Shown here: positions 19,096 to 29,612 of the stretch, one piece after another
How the letters are laid out: every line of letters begins with the position of its first letter
Position numbering within the stretch: position 1 is the stretch's first letter
Assembly (NCBI RefSeq): GCF_900078385.1
Contig: NZ_FLQR01000001.1
Location: forward strand, 372,001-436,000
Length of the DNA: 64,000 nt
Direction: 5' to 3'
DNA from: an uncultured Microbacterium sp.
GTDB taxonomy: Bacteria; Actinomycetota; Actinomycetes; Actinomycetales; Microbacteriaceae
Notes under the pieces: model-generated
The model's input: only the letters and a program-made list of their open reading frames with translations
The model's database searches: none
Told to the model about the DNA's origin: nothing
Made by a program: the position numbers and the translations under genes

Positions 19096-19691
19096 AGCGA
19101 GGCCTGGACGAGGCTGTAGCCGGCCGCCGCGAGCAGGGCCAGCGTGACGCCGAGCGTCACGACGTCCCACGTGGTGGCCGTCCCGCCGGGCAGATCGACG
19201 CCGCCGCTGCGACGATGCTCCTCGAGGGCGCGACGCACGAGTGCGGCCGCATCGCCGGAGTCGGTGCCCTCGGCATCCGACGGACCGCGCGTGTCGCTGT
19301 CGCCCGGCGTGCGGGAGACCTCTTCGCGGCGAGTGCTCAGAGCACGTCGCGCACCGGGTGCGGGAGCAGCCCACGCCCGGATGCGGGAGCCGCCCGCCGT
19401 CTCCACGGTCAGCGCGTAGCGCGATTCGACGGCGGCGACGTCGCCCCACGGCACCCGATGGGTCCGGAAGAGATTCCGGATCTCGACGAAGGCCTCCGTC
19501 ACCTCGACGCTCGGCCGGATGTACAGCAGCCACGCGAGCCACGCGAAGGCGACGATGGGCCAGCCCCACTGCAGCACACCCTCGATGCCGTCGGTGACGG
19601 CGAGGGAGACGAGCGCCACGGCGCAGATGACGATCGCGATCGCGGCGAGGATGACACCGCCGCGCGGACGGAAACGAACCGGGTGGGGCAT
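19086..19691 (-). CDS. PH-like domain membrane protein, antisense inside the transporter operon
   Basis: A 201-residue protein with two membrane helices near the N-terminus (about 13-33 and 40-58), then a bacterial PH-like domain around VEVTEAFVEIRNLFRTHRVPWGDVAAVESRYALTVET, an acidic linker, and a C-terminal helix (VVTLGVTLALLAAAGYSLV). Such actinobacterial PH-domain proteins are common and of unknown function. The pattern of a short strand-rich segment with RTHRVPWGDV is typical. The gene lies on the opposite strand between the second permease and the ATPase gene, so the operon transcript must cross it in antisense. Confidence 0.8.
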   Translation of the reverse strand: MPHPVRFRPRGGVILAAIAIVICAVALVSLAVTDGIEGVLQWGWPIVAFAWLAWLLYIRPSVEVTEAFVEIRNLFRTHRVPWGDVAAVESRYALTVETAGGSRIRAWAAPAPGARRALSTRREEVSRTPGDSDTRGPSDAEGTDSGDAAALVRRALEEHRRSGGVDLPGGTATTWDVVTLGVTLALLAAAGYSLVQASLHG

Positions 19692-19720
19692 GCGCCCATC
19701 CTGACACGGGAGATCTCCTC

Positions 19721-21433
19721 ATGAGCACCAGCGAGCGCGCACACAAGGGCCGCGCACACGGCACCCCGGCAGCCACCGGCGGACCGGTGCTGTCGGTCAA
19801 GGACCTCGGCGTCGAGTTCTGGGTCGGCGACCAGTGGGCCGCCGCCGCCAAGCACGTGACCTACGACCTGATGCCGGGCGAAGTGCTCGCCATCGTGGGC
19901 GAGTCGGGCTCGGGCAAGTCGACGAGCTCCATGGCGATCATGGGCCTCCTCCCGAAGAACGCCCGCGTCAGCGGCAGCGCGACCTTCGGCGGCCGCGAGC
20001 TCGTCAACGCCTCGCCCGAGTCGCTGCGCAAGGTGCGCGGCGAGGGCATCGCGGCCATCTTCCAGGAGCCGATGACGGCGCTGAACCCGGTCTACACGAT
20101 CGGCTTCCAGATCTCCGAGACCCTGCTCACGCACCGCCCGGGCATGACCCGCAAGGAGGCGAAGGAGCGCTCGATCGAGATGCTGCGCCTCGTCGAGATG
20201 CCCGACCCGGCGAAGGCCTACAACTCCTACCCGCACCAGCTGTCCGGCGGCCAGCGCCAGCGCGCCATGATCGCCCAGTCGATCGCGCTCGACCCGCGCG
20301 TCCTCATCGCCGACGAGCCGACGACGGCGCTCGACGTCACGGTCCAGGCGGAGATCCTCGACCTGCTGCGCAACCTCCACCAGAAGCTCGACTCCGCCAT
20401 CATCCTCATCACGCACGACATGGGCGTCGTCGCCGACATGGCCGACGACGTCATGGTCATGAAGGACGGCGACGTCGTCGAGCACGGCCCCGTGGAGCGC
20501 ATCTTCGGATCCGCCGAGCACCCGTACACCCGTGCGCTCATGGCCTCGGTGCCGCACCTCGGCCTCGGCGAGGCGACCCCCGGCGAAGACCGCATCAGCG
20601 ACGACGCGACGGCGGCGCTGTTCTTGGACAACGTCTCGATCGAGTACCCCAAGCGCGGCCGCGTCGCCGCCTTCCGCGCCGTCGAGGGCGCGTCGCTGAA
20701 GATCCAGCCCGGCGAGGTGCTCGGCCTCGTCGGCGAATCCGGCTCGGGCAAGACCACGATCGCCCGCGCGATCGTGGGTCTCGTCCCGATCGCGGAGGGC
20801 ACGCTCCGCGTCGCCGGCCAGGAGATGGTGGGGGTGGATGCCAAGCAGCTGCGCGCCGTGCGGCGCAAGCTCGGCATCGTCTTCCAGGACCCGGGCTCGT
20901 CGCTGAACCCCCGCTGGCCCGTCGGCATCTCGATCGGGGAGCCGCTCGAGCTCGCCGGTCACGACCACAAGGAGATCAGCCGCCGCGTCGAGGAGCTCCT
21001 CGACCTCGTCGAGCTTCCGCGCGACTTCCGCAACCGCTACCCGCACGAGCTGTCCGGCGGTCAGCGTCAGCGCATCGGCATCGCCCGCGCGCTGGCCCTG
21101 GACCCGACGGTGCTCGTGGCCGACGAGCCGACGAGCGCCCTGGACGTGTCGGTGCAGGCGCGCGTGCTCGAGCTGCTGCAGAACATCCAGAAGGAGAAGC
21201 AGTTCGCGACGCTGTTCGTGACCCACGACCTCGCGGTCGTCGATCTGCTGGCCGACCGGATCGCCGTCATGCAGCACGGCAAGATCGTCGAGCAGGGCAC
21301 GAAGGAGCAGATCCTCCGCAACCCGAAGGACCCGTACACGCAGCGTCTCATCGCCGCCGTGCCGGTGCCCGACCCCGCCGAGCAGCGCGTGCGCCGCGAA
21401 GCACGGGCGGCCCTGCTCGCCGCACAGAAGTAG
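19721..21433 (+). CDS. Peptide ABC transporter ATP-binding protein, two fused ATPase domains
   Basis: A 570-residue fusion of the DppD- and DppF-type ATPases. Domain 1 has Walker A GESGSGKSTSS, signature LSGGQRQRAMIAQ and Walker B VLIADEPTTALDVT. Domain 2 has GESGSGKTTIA, LSGGQRQRIGIAR and VLVADEPTSALDVS. Each carries its own D- and H-loops (for example TLFVTHDLAVV). The oligopeptide transporter C-terminal element is visible after each domain (EHPYTRALMASVP; KDPYTQRLIAAVP). It powers the permeases encoded upstream and acts on the cytoplasmic side. The start ATG at 19721 follows GGAGAT. The gene is separated from its operon partners by the antisense PH-like gene. Confidence 0.95.
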   Translation: MSTSERAHKGRAHGTPAATGGPVLSVKDLGVEFWVGDQWAAAAKHVTYDLMPGEVLAIVGESGSGKSTSSMAIMGLLPKNARVSGSATFGGRELVNASPESLRKVRGEGIAAIFQEPMTALNPVYTIGFQISETLLTHRPGMTRKEAKERSIEMLRLVEMPDPAKAYNSYPHQLSGGQRQRAMIAQSIALDPRVLIADEPTTALDVTVQAEILDLLRNLHQKLDSAIILITHDMGVVADMADDVMVMKDGDVVEHGPVERIFGSAEHPYTRALMASVPHLGLGEATPGEDRISDDATAALFLDNVSIEYPKRGRVAAFRAVEGASLKIQPGEVLGLVGESGSGKTTIARAIVGLVPIAEGTLRVAGQEMVGVDAKQLRAVRRKLGIVFQDPGSSLNPRWPVGISIGEPLELAGHDHKEISRRVEELLDLVELPRDFRNRYPHELSGGQRQRIGIARALALDPTVLVADEPTSALDVSVQARVLELLQNIQKEKQFATLFVTHDLAVVDLLADRIAVMQHGKIVEQGTKEQILRNPKDPYTQRLIAAVPVPDPAEQRVRREARAALLAAQK

Positions 21434-21461
21434 CGCTGACGGCGGTTTCAGCATCGCCGAG

Positions 21462-21467
21462 TAGAAT
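21462..21467 (+). promoter_or_regulatory. Possible -10 element for typA
   Basis: TAGAAT lies 54 bases before the typA ATG and 28 bases after the stop of the ATPase gene. It would give a leader of about 40 bases. No good -35 is found at 16-18 bp, so typA may equally be read from the transporter operon. Confidence 0.4.
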
Positions 21468-21515
21468 GGACCGTCGGCATCCCGGCGCACCCCCATTCTG
21501 CTTAGGAACATCTTC

Positions 21516-23429
<1,914 letters not shown>

Positions 23430-23435
23430 TCGGGC

Positions 23436-24173
23436 ATGCCCGACGAACACGACGAGGCACGGCGCGCGTGGCGTGACGGCCTCGGCGTCGCGCTCGCCAC
23501 GAGCGCGTACGGCGTGTCGTTCGGCGCGCTCGCGGTGGCCTCCGGACTCGATGTCTGGCAGACCGGCGTCCTGAGCCTCCTGATGTTCACGGGCGGCTCG
23601 CAGTTCGCGTTCGTCGGCGTGATCGGCGCGGGCGGCCTCGCGGCCGTGCCCGCGGCGATCGCGTCCGCGGGTCTCCTCGGCGTCCGCAATGTCGCCTACG
23701 GACTCCGGATGTCGCCGGTCGTCGGGGAGGGCTTCTGGCGGCGCGCGGCCGCCGCGCAGTTCACGATCGACGAATCCACGGCGGTCTCGCTCGCGCAGGA
23801 GTCGCTCCATGCCCGGCGGATCGGGTTCTGGGTCACCGGCATCGGCATCTACCTGGGCTGGAACCTCTCGACGCTCGCCGGCGCGCTGCTGGGCGACGTG
23901 CTGGGCGACGTCCGCGCGTACGGATTGGATGCCGCCGCCGCGGCGGCCTTCCTCGCGCTGCTGTGGCCGCGCCTGCGCCGCCGCCAGGCGATCGCCGTCG
24001 GGATCGCGGCGGCCGTCGTCGCCACGAGTCTCACGCCGGTCCTCATGCCCGGACTCCCCGTGCTCGTCGCCGCCGTGGTCGCCGCCCTCGTCGGCTGGAC
24101 GAACTGGCTGGGTGCGGGGGAGCGACCCGCCCCCGAGCCGGACGATGTGCCGGAGCGGGAGGGACTGCCGTGA
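23436..24173 (+). CDS. azlC: AzlC-family branched-chain amino acid exporter subunit
   Basis: A 245-residue protein with about six to eight membrane helices. The AzlC start (AWRDGLGVALATSAYGVSFGALAVASGL) and the motifs LMFTGGSQFAFVG and NVAYGLRMSP, with FTIDESTAVSLAQ, mark the family that together with AzlD exports branched-chain amino acids and analogues. It starts seven bases after typA and its stop overlaps azlD by four bases, so the two subunits are co-translated. Substrate is inferred from family. Confidence 0.9.
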   Translation: MPDEHDEARRAWRDGLGVALATSAYGVSFGALAVASGLDVWQTGVLSLLMFTGGSQFAFVGVIGAGGLAAVPAAIASAGLLGVRNVAYGLRMSPVVGEGFWRRAAAAQFTIDESTAVSLAQESLHARRIGFWVTGIGIYLGWNLSTLAGALLGDVLGDVRAYGLDAAAAAAFLALLWPRLRRRQAIAVGIAAAVVATSLTPVLMPGLPVLVAAVVAALVGWTNWLGAGERPAPEPDDVPEREGLP

Positions 24174-24484
24174 CCCTGTGGAACGCCGTCCTGGTGGCGG
24201 CCATCGTCTGCGTCGCGCTGAAGACGCTCGGCTACCTCATCCCGCCGCGCTGGTTCGAGGCGCCGACGCCCTCGCGGATCACCGACCTGCTCACGGTCGC
24301 GCTCCTCGCGGCACTCGTGGCCGTGCAGACGCTCGGCGCGGGCCAGGACGTCGTCGTCGATGCCCGCGTCCCCGCGCTGCTGGCTGCCGCCGGCCTCCTT
24401 CTGCTGCGCGCGCCGTTCCTCGTCGTCGTGGTCGCCGCCGCGGGGGTCGCGGCGCTCCTGCGGCTGTGGGGATGGGCGGCCTGA
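24170..24484 (+). CDS. azlD: AzlD-family small exporter subunit
   Basis: A 104-residue membrane protein of three or four helices, the partner of AzlC. It begins at GTG 24170 overlapping the azlC stop as GTGA. Features are an N-terminal helix (LWNAVLVAAIVCVALKTLGYLI), the motif PPRWFEAPTPSRITDLLTVALLAALVA, and further helices (ARVPALLAAAGLLLLRAPFLVVVVAAAG). Adjacent azlC and the family-sized length make the call secure despite its short sequence. Confidence 0.9.
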   Translation: MTLWNAVLVAAIVCVALKTLGYLIPPRWFEAPTPSRITDLLTVALLAALVAVQTLGAGQDVVVDARVPALLAAAGLLLLRAPFLVVVVAAAGVAALLRLWGWAA

Positions 24485-24492
24485 GCGCCGCC

Positions 24493-24498
24493 TAGACT
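24493..24498 (+). promoter_or_regulatory. -10 element of a leaderless promoter
   Basis: TAGACT lies 12 bases before the GTG at 24505, counting first base to first base, so the start codon sits at the predicted +1. No Shine-Dalgarno sequence is present. Confidence 0.5.
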
Positions 24499-24504
24499 GG
24501 CCCG

Positions 24505-24900
24505 GTGGGAACGGCGGTGGGTTTTTCGGTGGCGCGCGTGGGGACATGGGTCGTCGCCCTCCTCATCGGCGTCGTGTACGGCGTCGCCGGCACGGTCGGA
24601 CAGGCCGCGCACTGGGGCGTCCTCCCGGTCGGGCTCCTCGTCGCCCTGCTCGGCACCGGCGCGCTCGTCCTCGCGGTGCGCCTGCTGACCTCGGACCGCT
24701 GGGCGGCGCTGGCGACGGGCCTCGGCGCGATGCTCGCGACGCTCATCTTCTCCGGACGCGGTCCCGGGGGTTCGGTCGTCGTCCCGGCGCCCGAGGACGG
24801 GCAGCTCTCCACCGGCATCATCTGGAGCCTGGCCGTGCCCATCGTCGTCGCGATCGTCGTCGCGTGGCCGTCGACGGCCCGCCCCTCGACCACGAACTAG
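24505..24900 (+). CDS. Four-helix membrane protein, DUF6113-like
   Basis: A 131-residue protein with four predicted membrane helices (about 8-30, 38-60, 66-86, 103-122). I recognise it tentatively as the small membrane protein (DUF6113-like) often found before the ferredoxin gene in Actinobacteria. No enzymatic motif is visible. The GTG start at 24505 is placed by a leaderless -10. Its last codons overlap the -10 element of the ferredoxin promoter (24898-24903). Function unknown. Confidence 0.7.
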   Translation: MGTAVGFSVARVGTWVVALLIGVVYGVAGTVGQAAHWGVLPVGLLVALLGTGALVLAVRLLTSDRWAALATGLGAMLATLIFSGRGPGGSVVVPAPEDGQLSTGIIWSLAVPIVVAIVVAWPSTARPSTTN

Positions 24901-24903
24901 ACT
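24898..24903 (+). promoter_or_regulatory. -10 element of a leaderless ferredoxin promoter
   Basis: TAGACT spans the stop codon of the preceding gene and lies 13 bases before the GTG at 24911, the predicted transcription start. There is no ribosome binding site. Confidence 0.5.
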
Positions 24904-24910
24904 GGTCGAC

Positions 24911-25231
24911 GTGACGTATGTGATCGCCCTCCCGTGCGTGGATGTGAAGGACCGAGCCTGCATCGACGAGTGTCCCGTCGACTGCATCTACGAAGGCGAA
25001 CGGTCGCTGTACATCCACCCCGACGAGTGCGTCGACTGCGGAGCCTGCGAGCCCGTGTGCCCCGTCGAGGCGATCTACTACGAGGACGACCTGCCGGACG
25101 AGTGGCAGGACTACTACACCGCGAACGTCGAGTTCTTCGAGGACATCGGCTCGCCGGGCGGCGCCGCCAAGGTCGGCGTCATCGCGAAGGATCACCCCGT
25201 GATCTCCGCACTGCCTCCGCAGAGTCACTGA
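24911..25231 (+). CDS. fdxA: 7Fe ferredoxin (FdxA/FdxC type)
   Basis: A small electron carrier (106 aa) with one [3Fe-4S] and one [4Fe-4S] cluster. Eight cysteines are seen at 9, 17, 21, 25, 40, 43, 46 and 50, with the second motif [12 protein letters not shown]. The sequence [28 protein letters not shown] is typical of actinobacterial and Thermus-type 7Fe ferredoxins. A long acidic C-terminal tail follows. It is eight bases before dapC, an arrangement also known from mycobacteria, although no direct link to transamination is established. Confidence 0.95.
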   Translation: MTYVIALPCVDVKDRACIDECPVDCIYEGERSLYIHPDECVDCGACEPVCPVEAIYYEDDLPDEWQDYYTANVEFFEDIGSPGGAAKVGVIAKDHPVISALPPQSH

Positions 25232-25239
25232 GCCCCGCC

Positions 25240-26361
25240 GTGGCCGTCAGCGATCTCGCCGACTACCCGTGGGATGCCGTCGCCCCCTACGCCGCCGCGG
25301 CGCGCTCGCACCCGGACGGGATCGTCGACCTCTCCATCGGCTCGCCCGTCGACCCGACACCCGCCGTCGTCGCGGACGCCCTCCGCGCCGCCACCGACGC
25401 GCACGCCTATCCGCAGACCGTCGGCACGCCGGCTCTGCGTGAGGCGATCGCCGCCTGGTACGCCCGGCGCCGCGGCGTCACGGGACTGAGCGTCGACCAG
25501 ATCCTCCCCACCGTCGGTTCGAAGGAGCTCGTCGCGCTGCTGCCCCTCCTCCTCGGGGTCGGTGCCGGCGACGTCGTCGTGCACCCCCGGGCCGCCTATC
25601 CGACCTACGAGGTCGGGGCGCGCCTCGTGGGGGCCGTCCCCCTCGCGAGCGACGACCCCGCCGAATGGCCCGCCGGCACGCGCCTCGTGTGGATCAACTC
25701 GCCCGGCAACCCGGACGGCCGGGTCCTCGGCGTCCAGGAGCTCCGGGCCGCCGTCCGCCGGGCGCGGGAGCTCGGCGCCGTGCTCGCCTCCGACGAGTGC
25801 TACGCCGAACTCGGCTGGGAGGGGGAGTGGGCGAGCACCGCCGTCCCCAGCGCCCTCGATCCGCGCGTCACGGAGGGCGATGCCACCGGCATCCTGTCGG
25901 TGTACTCGCTCAGCAAGCAGTCGAACCTGGCCGGCTATCGCGCCGCGTTCCTCGCCGGCGACCGCGACGTGGTCGCGCGCCTCCTGACCGCCCGGAAGCA
26001 CCTCGGCCTCATGCTGCCGGCGCCCGTGCAGGAGGCCATGACGGTCGCGCTCGGCGATGACGCGCACGTCGCGGCGCAGAAGGAGCTCTACCGCGCCCGT
26101 CGCGCCGTGCTGCGACCCGCTGTGGAGGCGGCGGGTCTGCGCGTCGACCACAGCGAGGGCGGGCTCTACCTGTGGGCCACGGCGGGGGAGGATGCCTGGA
26201 CGACCATGGGGCGCCTCGCCGAGCTCGGCATCCTCGCCGGCCCCGGCCACTTCTACGGCGCGCACTTCCCGCAGCACGTGCGCTTCTCGCTCACGGCGAG
26301 CGACGAGCGGATCGCGGCGGCGGCGTCGCGGCTGCGCGCGGCACGCCCGCAGGATTCGTAG
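25240..26361 (+). CDS. dapC: N-succinyldiaminopimelate aminotransferase
   Basis: A fold-type I PLP aminotransferase (373 aa) expected to convert N-succinyl-2-amino-6-ketopimelate to N-succinyl-diaminopimelate with glutamate. Visible motifs are LSIGSPVDPTP, AYPQTVGTPALREAIAAWY, WINSPGNPDGRVL, ASDECYAELGWEG, the PLP-lysine motif VYSLSKQSNLAGYRAAF and the C-terminal GLYLWATAGEDAW. The GTG at 25240 is the first start after the ferredoxin stop and gives a normal length. Context with fdxA, and with dapD and dapE nearby, supports DapC over other class I aminotransferases. Confidence 0.88.
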   Translation: MAVSDLADYPWDAVAPYAAAARSHPDGIVDLSIGSPVDPTPAVVADALRAATDAHAYPQTVGTPALREAIAAWYARRRGVTGLSVDQILPTVGSKELVALLPLLLGVGAGDVVVHPRAAYPTYEVGARLVGAVPLASDDPAEWPAGTRLVWINSPGNPDGRVLGVQELRAAVRRARELGAVLASDECYAELGWEGEWASTAVPSALDPRVTEGDATGILSVYSLSKQSNLAGYRAAFLAGDRDVVARLLTARKHLGLMLPAPVQEAMTVALGDDAHVAAQKELYRARRAVLRPAVEAAGLRVDHSEGGLYLWATAGEDAWTTMGRLAELGILAGPGHFYGAHFPQHVRFSLTASDERIAAAASRLRAARPQDS

Positions 26362-26421
26362 GACATCCACTACGCAATCGAGGTTCCTTTGGCGCCGAAC
26401 GGAGTAGGCCCGCAGGCGGAC

Positions 26422-26458
26422 TAGGCTGTAAAGAACCCCATCGGACGATCCAAGGAGG
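26422..26458 (+). promoter_or_regulatory. Citrate synthase promoter -10 and ribosome binding site
   Basis: TAGGCT (26422-26427) gives a predicted start near 26434. A strong AAGGAGG at 26452-26458 stands five bases before the GTG at 26463 and decides that start over the in-frame ATG at 26487. A -35 hexamer is not obvious. Confidence 0.6.
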
Positions 26459-26462
26459 CTGC

Positions 26463-27758
26463 GTGAGCGACGCGGACACCCCTCAGATGGCCACCGTCAC
26501 CGTCGGTGACCGGACCGCGCAGCTGCCGGTCCTGCCGGGTACCGCGGGTGTCCCGAGCGTCGACTTCTCCACCTTCACGAAGCAGACCGGGCACACGACC
26601 CTCGACTACGGGTTCGTCAACACCTCCGCCACGAAGTCCGCGATCACCTACATCGACGGCGACCAGGGGATCCTGCGCTACCGCGGGTACCCGATCGAGC
26701 AGCTCGCGAAGAACTCGACCTACCTTGAGATCGCGTGGCTGCTGCTGTACGGCGAACTGCCGACGGCCGACCAGCTGGGCGAGTTCGACGAGAAGATCCG
26801 TCGTCACACGCTGCTGCACGAGGACCTGAAGCGGTTCTTCTCGGCGCTGCCGCACACCGCGCACCCCATGTCGATGCTCTCCGCCGCGACCGCCGCCCTC
26901 TCGACCTACTACGAGGGCCAGTCCGACCCGAACAACCCCGAGCACGTCGAGCTGAACACCATCCGGCTGCTCGCGAAGCTGCCGGTCATCGCGGCGTACG
27001 CGCACAAGAAGAGCATCGGACAGGCCTTCCTGTACCCGGACAACTCGATGAGCTTCGTGGACAACTTCCTCAAGCTCAACTTCGGCGTCCTCGCCGAGCC
27101 GTACGAGGTCGACCCCGTCATGTCCCGCGCGCTCGAGCGCCTCCTCATCCTGCACGAGGACCACGAGCAGAACGCCTCGACCTCGACGGTGCGGCTCGTC
27201 GGGTCCACCGGCGCGAACCAGTTCTCCTCCGTCTCGGCCGGCATCAACGCGCTGTACGGACCGCTGCACGGCGGCGCCAACGAGGCCGTCCTCGACATGC
27301 TCGCGCGGATCCGCGACTCGGGCGAGAGCGTCCAGCGCTTCGTCGAGCGGGTCAAGAACAAGGAGGACGGGGTCAAGCTCATGGGCTTCGGCCACCGCGT
27401 CTACAAGAACTACGACCCGCGCGCCAAGCTCGTGAAGGAATCCGCCGACGAGGTGCTCGAGGCGCTCGGGGTGAACGACCCGCTGCTGGACCTCGCGAAG
27501 GAGCTCGAGGAGCTCGCGCTCAGCGACGACTACTTCAAGGAGCGCCGGCTGTACCCGAACGTCGACTTCTACACCGGCGTCATCTACAAGGCGATGGGCT
27601 TCCCCACCCGGATGTTCACGGTGCTCTTCGCGATCGGCCGTCTTCCGGGCTGGCTCGCGCACTGGCGCGAGATGCAGTACGACCCGCAGACGAAGATCGG
27701 CCGGCCGCAGCAGCTGTACGTCGGCGCGCCCGCCCGGGACTACCCCGGCGCGAGCTGA
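26463..27758 (+). CDS. gltA: Citrate synthase (type II)
   Basis: Citrate synthase (431 aa) condenses acetyl-CoA and oxaloacetate, the entry step of the TCA cycle. Family marks: ITYIDGDQGILRYRGYPIEQLA, LYGELPTADQL, the active-site region STVRLVGSTGANQFSSVSAGINALYGPLHGGANEAV, MGFGHRVYKNYDPRAK and the C-terminal NVDFYTGVIYKAMGFP. The N-terminal 40 residues with DFSTFTKQTGHTTLDYGF match the hexameric, NADH-sensitive type of Gram-negative and actinobacterial species. It has its own promoter and strong ribosome binding site and converges with the PPK2 gene 15 bp later. Confidence 0.97.
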   Translation: MSDADTPQMATVTVGDRTAQLPVLPGTAGVPSVDFSTFTKQTGHTTLDYGFVNTSATKSAITYIDGDQGILRYRGYPIEQLAKNSTYLEIAWLLLYGELPTADQLGEFDEKIRRHTLLHEDLKRFFSALPHTAHPMSMLSAATAALSTYYEGQSDPNNPEHVELNTIRLLAKLPVIAAYAHKKSIGQAFLYPDNSMSFVDNFLKLNFGVLAEPYEVDPVMSRALERLLILHEDHEQNASTSTVRLVGSTGANQFSSVSAGINALYGPLHGGANEAVLDMLARIRDSGESVQRFVERVKNKEDGVKLMGFGHRVYKNYDPRAKLVKESADEVLEALGVNDPLLDLAKELEELALSDDYFKERRLYPNVDFYTGVIYKAMGFPTRMFTVLFAIGRLPGWLAHWREMQYDPQTKIGRPQQLYVGAPARDYPGAS

Positions 27759-27773
27759 TCGCGCACGGCCGAC

Positions 27774-28586
27774 TCAGTCCGCCGCGGCGCCGTCCTGCAG
27801 GCGCGCCGCACGGTCGGGGACGTAGTCCGACAGCTCGATGGGCGGCCTGACGTAGCCGTGCGGCTCCGGTCGCGGCGGGATGTCGATCGGGGCCCGCGTG
27901 ACCTCCCGATAGGGGATCTGGGCGAGCAGATGGGTGATCATGTTGATCCGCCCGCGCCGCTTGTCCTCGTTGTCGACCTCGTGCCACGGCGCCTCGGGGA
28001 TGTCGGTGTGGATGAACATGGCATCCTTCGCGCGCGAGTAGTCCTCCCATTTCGTGATGGACAGGACGTCGTTGGGGCTGAGCTTCCACCGGCGCATCGG
28101 ATCGTCGTTGCGTGAGCGGAACCGGCGCTCCTGCTCGACGTCCGACACGCTGAACCAGTACTTCAGCAGCAGGATGCCGTCCTCGACGAGCATCCGCTCG
28201 AACAGCGGCGCCTGGTGCAGGAACCGGTGGTATTCGGCGTCGGTGCAGAACCCCATGACGCGCTCGACGCCGGCCCGGTTGTACCAGGACCGGTCCATCA
28301 GCACGATCTCGCCGGCCGCGGGGAGATGGGCGATGTAGCGCTGGAAGTACCACTGCGTGCGCTCGCGCTCGGTCGGCGTCGGAAGCGCGACGATCCGGGT
28401 GACGCGGGGGTTGAGGTACTGCGCGACGCGGCTGATCGTCGACCCCTTGCCGGCGGCGTCGCGTCCTTCGAAGATCACGACGATGCGCGCGCCGGTGTCC
28501 TGCACCCACGCCTGCATGTCGACGAGCCGGGCCTGCAGGCGCGCCAGCTCCGCCTCGTAGAGTCGCTTGGGCAGGCGTCCGGTCAT
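27774..28586 (-). CDS. ppk2: Polyphosphate kinase 2 (class I-like)
   Basis: A single-domain PPK2 (270 aa) that transfers phosphate between polyphosphate and nucleotides, usually ADP or GDP to the triphosphate. The P-loop is VIFEGRDAAGKGS (GRDAAGKG at 41-48). The lid and Walker B segments are LPTPTERERTQWYFQRY and EIVLMDRSWYNRAGVERVMGFC, followed by LLLKYWFSVSDVEQERRF. One domain of about 270 residues is normal for this class. Nucleotide preference cannot be set by eye. It converges with citrate synthase, with no operon partner. Confidence 0.93.
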   Translation of the reverse strand: MTGRLPKRLYEAELARLQARLVDMQAWVQDTGARIVVIFEGRDAAGKGSTISRVAQYLNPRVTRIVALPTPTERERTQWYFQRYIAHLPAAGEIVLMDRSWYNRAGVERVMGFCTDAEYHRFLHQAPLFERMLVEDGILLLKYWFSVSDVEQERRFRSRNDDPMRRWKLSPNDVLSITKWEDYSRAKDAMFIHTDIPEAPWHEVDNEDKRRGRINMITHLLAQIPYREVTRAPIDIPPRPEPHGYVRPPIELSDYVPDRAARLQDGAAAD

Positions 28587-28610
28587 GCCCCGAGCATAGG
28601 GCGGGCGGGC

Positions 28611-29555
28611 TCAGGCGTGGAGGGCCTCGTTGAGCGTGACGCCCACGCCCTGGCGCCGGACGGCCTCGACGGCGCCGGTCAGCGAGTTCCGACGGAACAG
28701 CAGACCGTTCTGCCCCGACAGCTGGGCACCCTTGACCACGGGCCGGGAGCCGTCGTGCAGCGGCGCCTCGGCGCTCAGCACGATCTTCGTGCCGGCCGTG
28801 ACGTACAGCCCGGCCTCCACGACGCAGTCGTCGCCGAGCGAGATGCCGATGCCCGCGTTCGCTCCCAGGAGCGTCCGCGCGCCGATGGACACGCGGTGCG
28901 CGCCGCCGCCGGACAGGGTCCCCATGATCGACGCGCCGCCGCCGATGTCGCTGCCGTCGCCGACGACGACGCCCTGCGAGATGCGCCCCTCGACCATCGA
29001 CGCGCCGAGCGTCCCGGCGTTGAAGTTGACGAAGCCCTCGTGCATGACGGTCGTGCCGGGGGAGAGGTAGGCGCCCAGGCGCACGCGCGACGCGTCCGCG
29101 ATGCGGACGCCCGGGGGCGTGACGTAGTCGGTGAGGCGCGGGAACTTGTCCAGCCCCTGCACCTGGATGCCGGCGCGCTGCAGCTGCGGGCGCAGGCGTG
29201 CGGCATCCTCCGGGTGCACGGGACCGGCATTCGTCCACGCGATGTTGGGCAGGTGTCCGAAGATCCCGTCGAGGTTCAGGTCGTTGGGCTGCACGAGGAG
29301 GTGCGACAGGGCGTGCAGCCGCAGGTAGGCGTCGCTCGTGCCCGCGGGGGCGGCGTCGAGGTCGATCTCCACGAGGACGACCTCGGTGACCACGCCCCGG
29401 CGCTCGTCCGGCCCCGCGAGGGCGGCGAGGTCCGCCGTGTCGACGTCGTCGGGCGCGCGACCGGCGGCGGGCTCGGGGAACCACGTGTCCAGCACGGTGC
29501 CGTTCGCACCGATCGTCGCCAGTCCTGCGCCCCACACCCATCGCTCGTCGCTCAT
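28611..29555 (-). CDS. dapD: Tetrahydrodipicolinate N-succinyltransferase
   Basis: DapD (314 aa) succinylates tetrahydrodipicolinate, the committed step of the succinylase route to meso-diaminopimelate and lysine. The N-terminal domain ends with [28 protein letters not shown]. The C-terminal left-handed beta-helix is marked by hexapeptide-like repeats: [53 protein letters not shown] and [27 protein letters not shown]. This is the actinobacterial group of about 315 residues. The ATG at 29555 is divergent from dapE, 57 bp away. Confidence 0.95.
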   Translation of the reverse strand: MSDERWVWGAGLATIGANGTVLDTWFPEPAAGRAPDDVDTADLAALAGPDERRGVVTEVVLVEIDLDAAPAGTSDAYLRLHALSHLLVQPNDLNLDGIFGHLPNIAWTNAGPVHPEDAARLRPQLQRAGIQVQGLDKFPRLTDYVTPPGVRIADASRVRLGAYLSPGTTVMHEGFVNFNAGTLGASMVEGRISQGVVVGDGSDIGGGASIMGTLSGGGAHRVSIGARTLLGANAGIGISLGDDCVVEAGLYVTAGTKIVLSAEAPLHDGSRPVVKGAQLSGQNGLLFRRNSLTGAVEAVRRQGVGVTLNEALHA

Positions 29556-29599
29556 CCCTCCAGGGTATCGGCCCGAGGGGCGGCGCCCGGCGCGCTCGG

Positions 29600-29605
29600 T
29601 AGACT
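29600..29605 (+). promoter_or_regulatory. -10 element of a leaderless dapE promoter
   Basis: TAGACT lies 13 bases before the dapE ATG at 29613, which is the expected transcription start. The 57-bp interval to divergent dapD must hold promoters for both genes. No -35 is clear on either strand. Confidence 0.55.
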
Positions 29606-29612
29606 CGACGCC

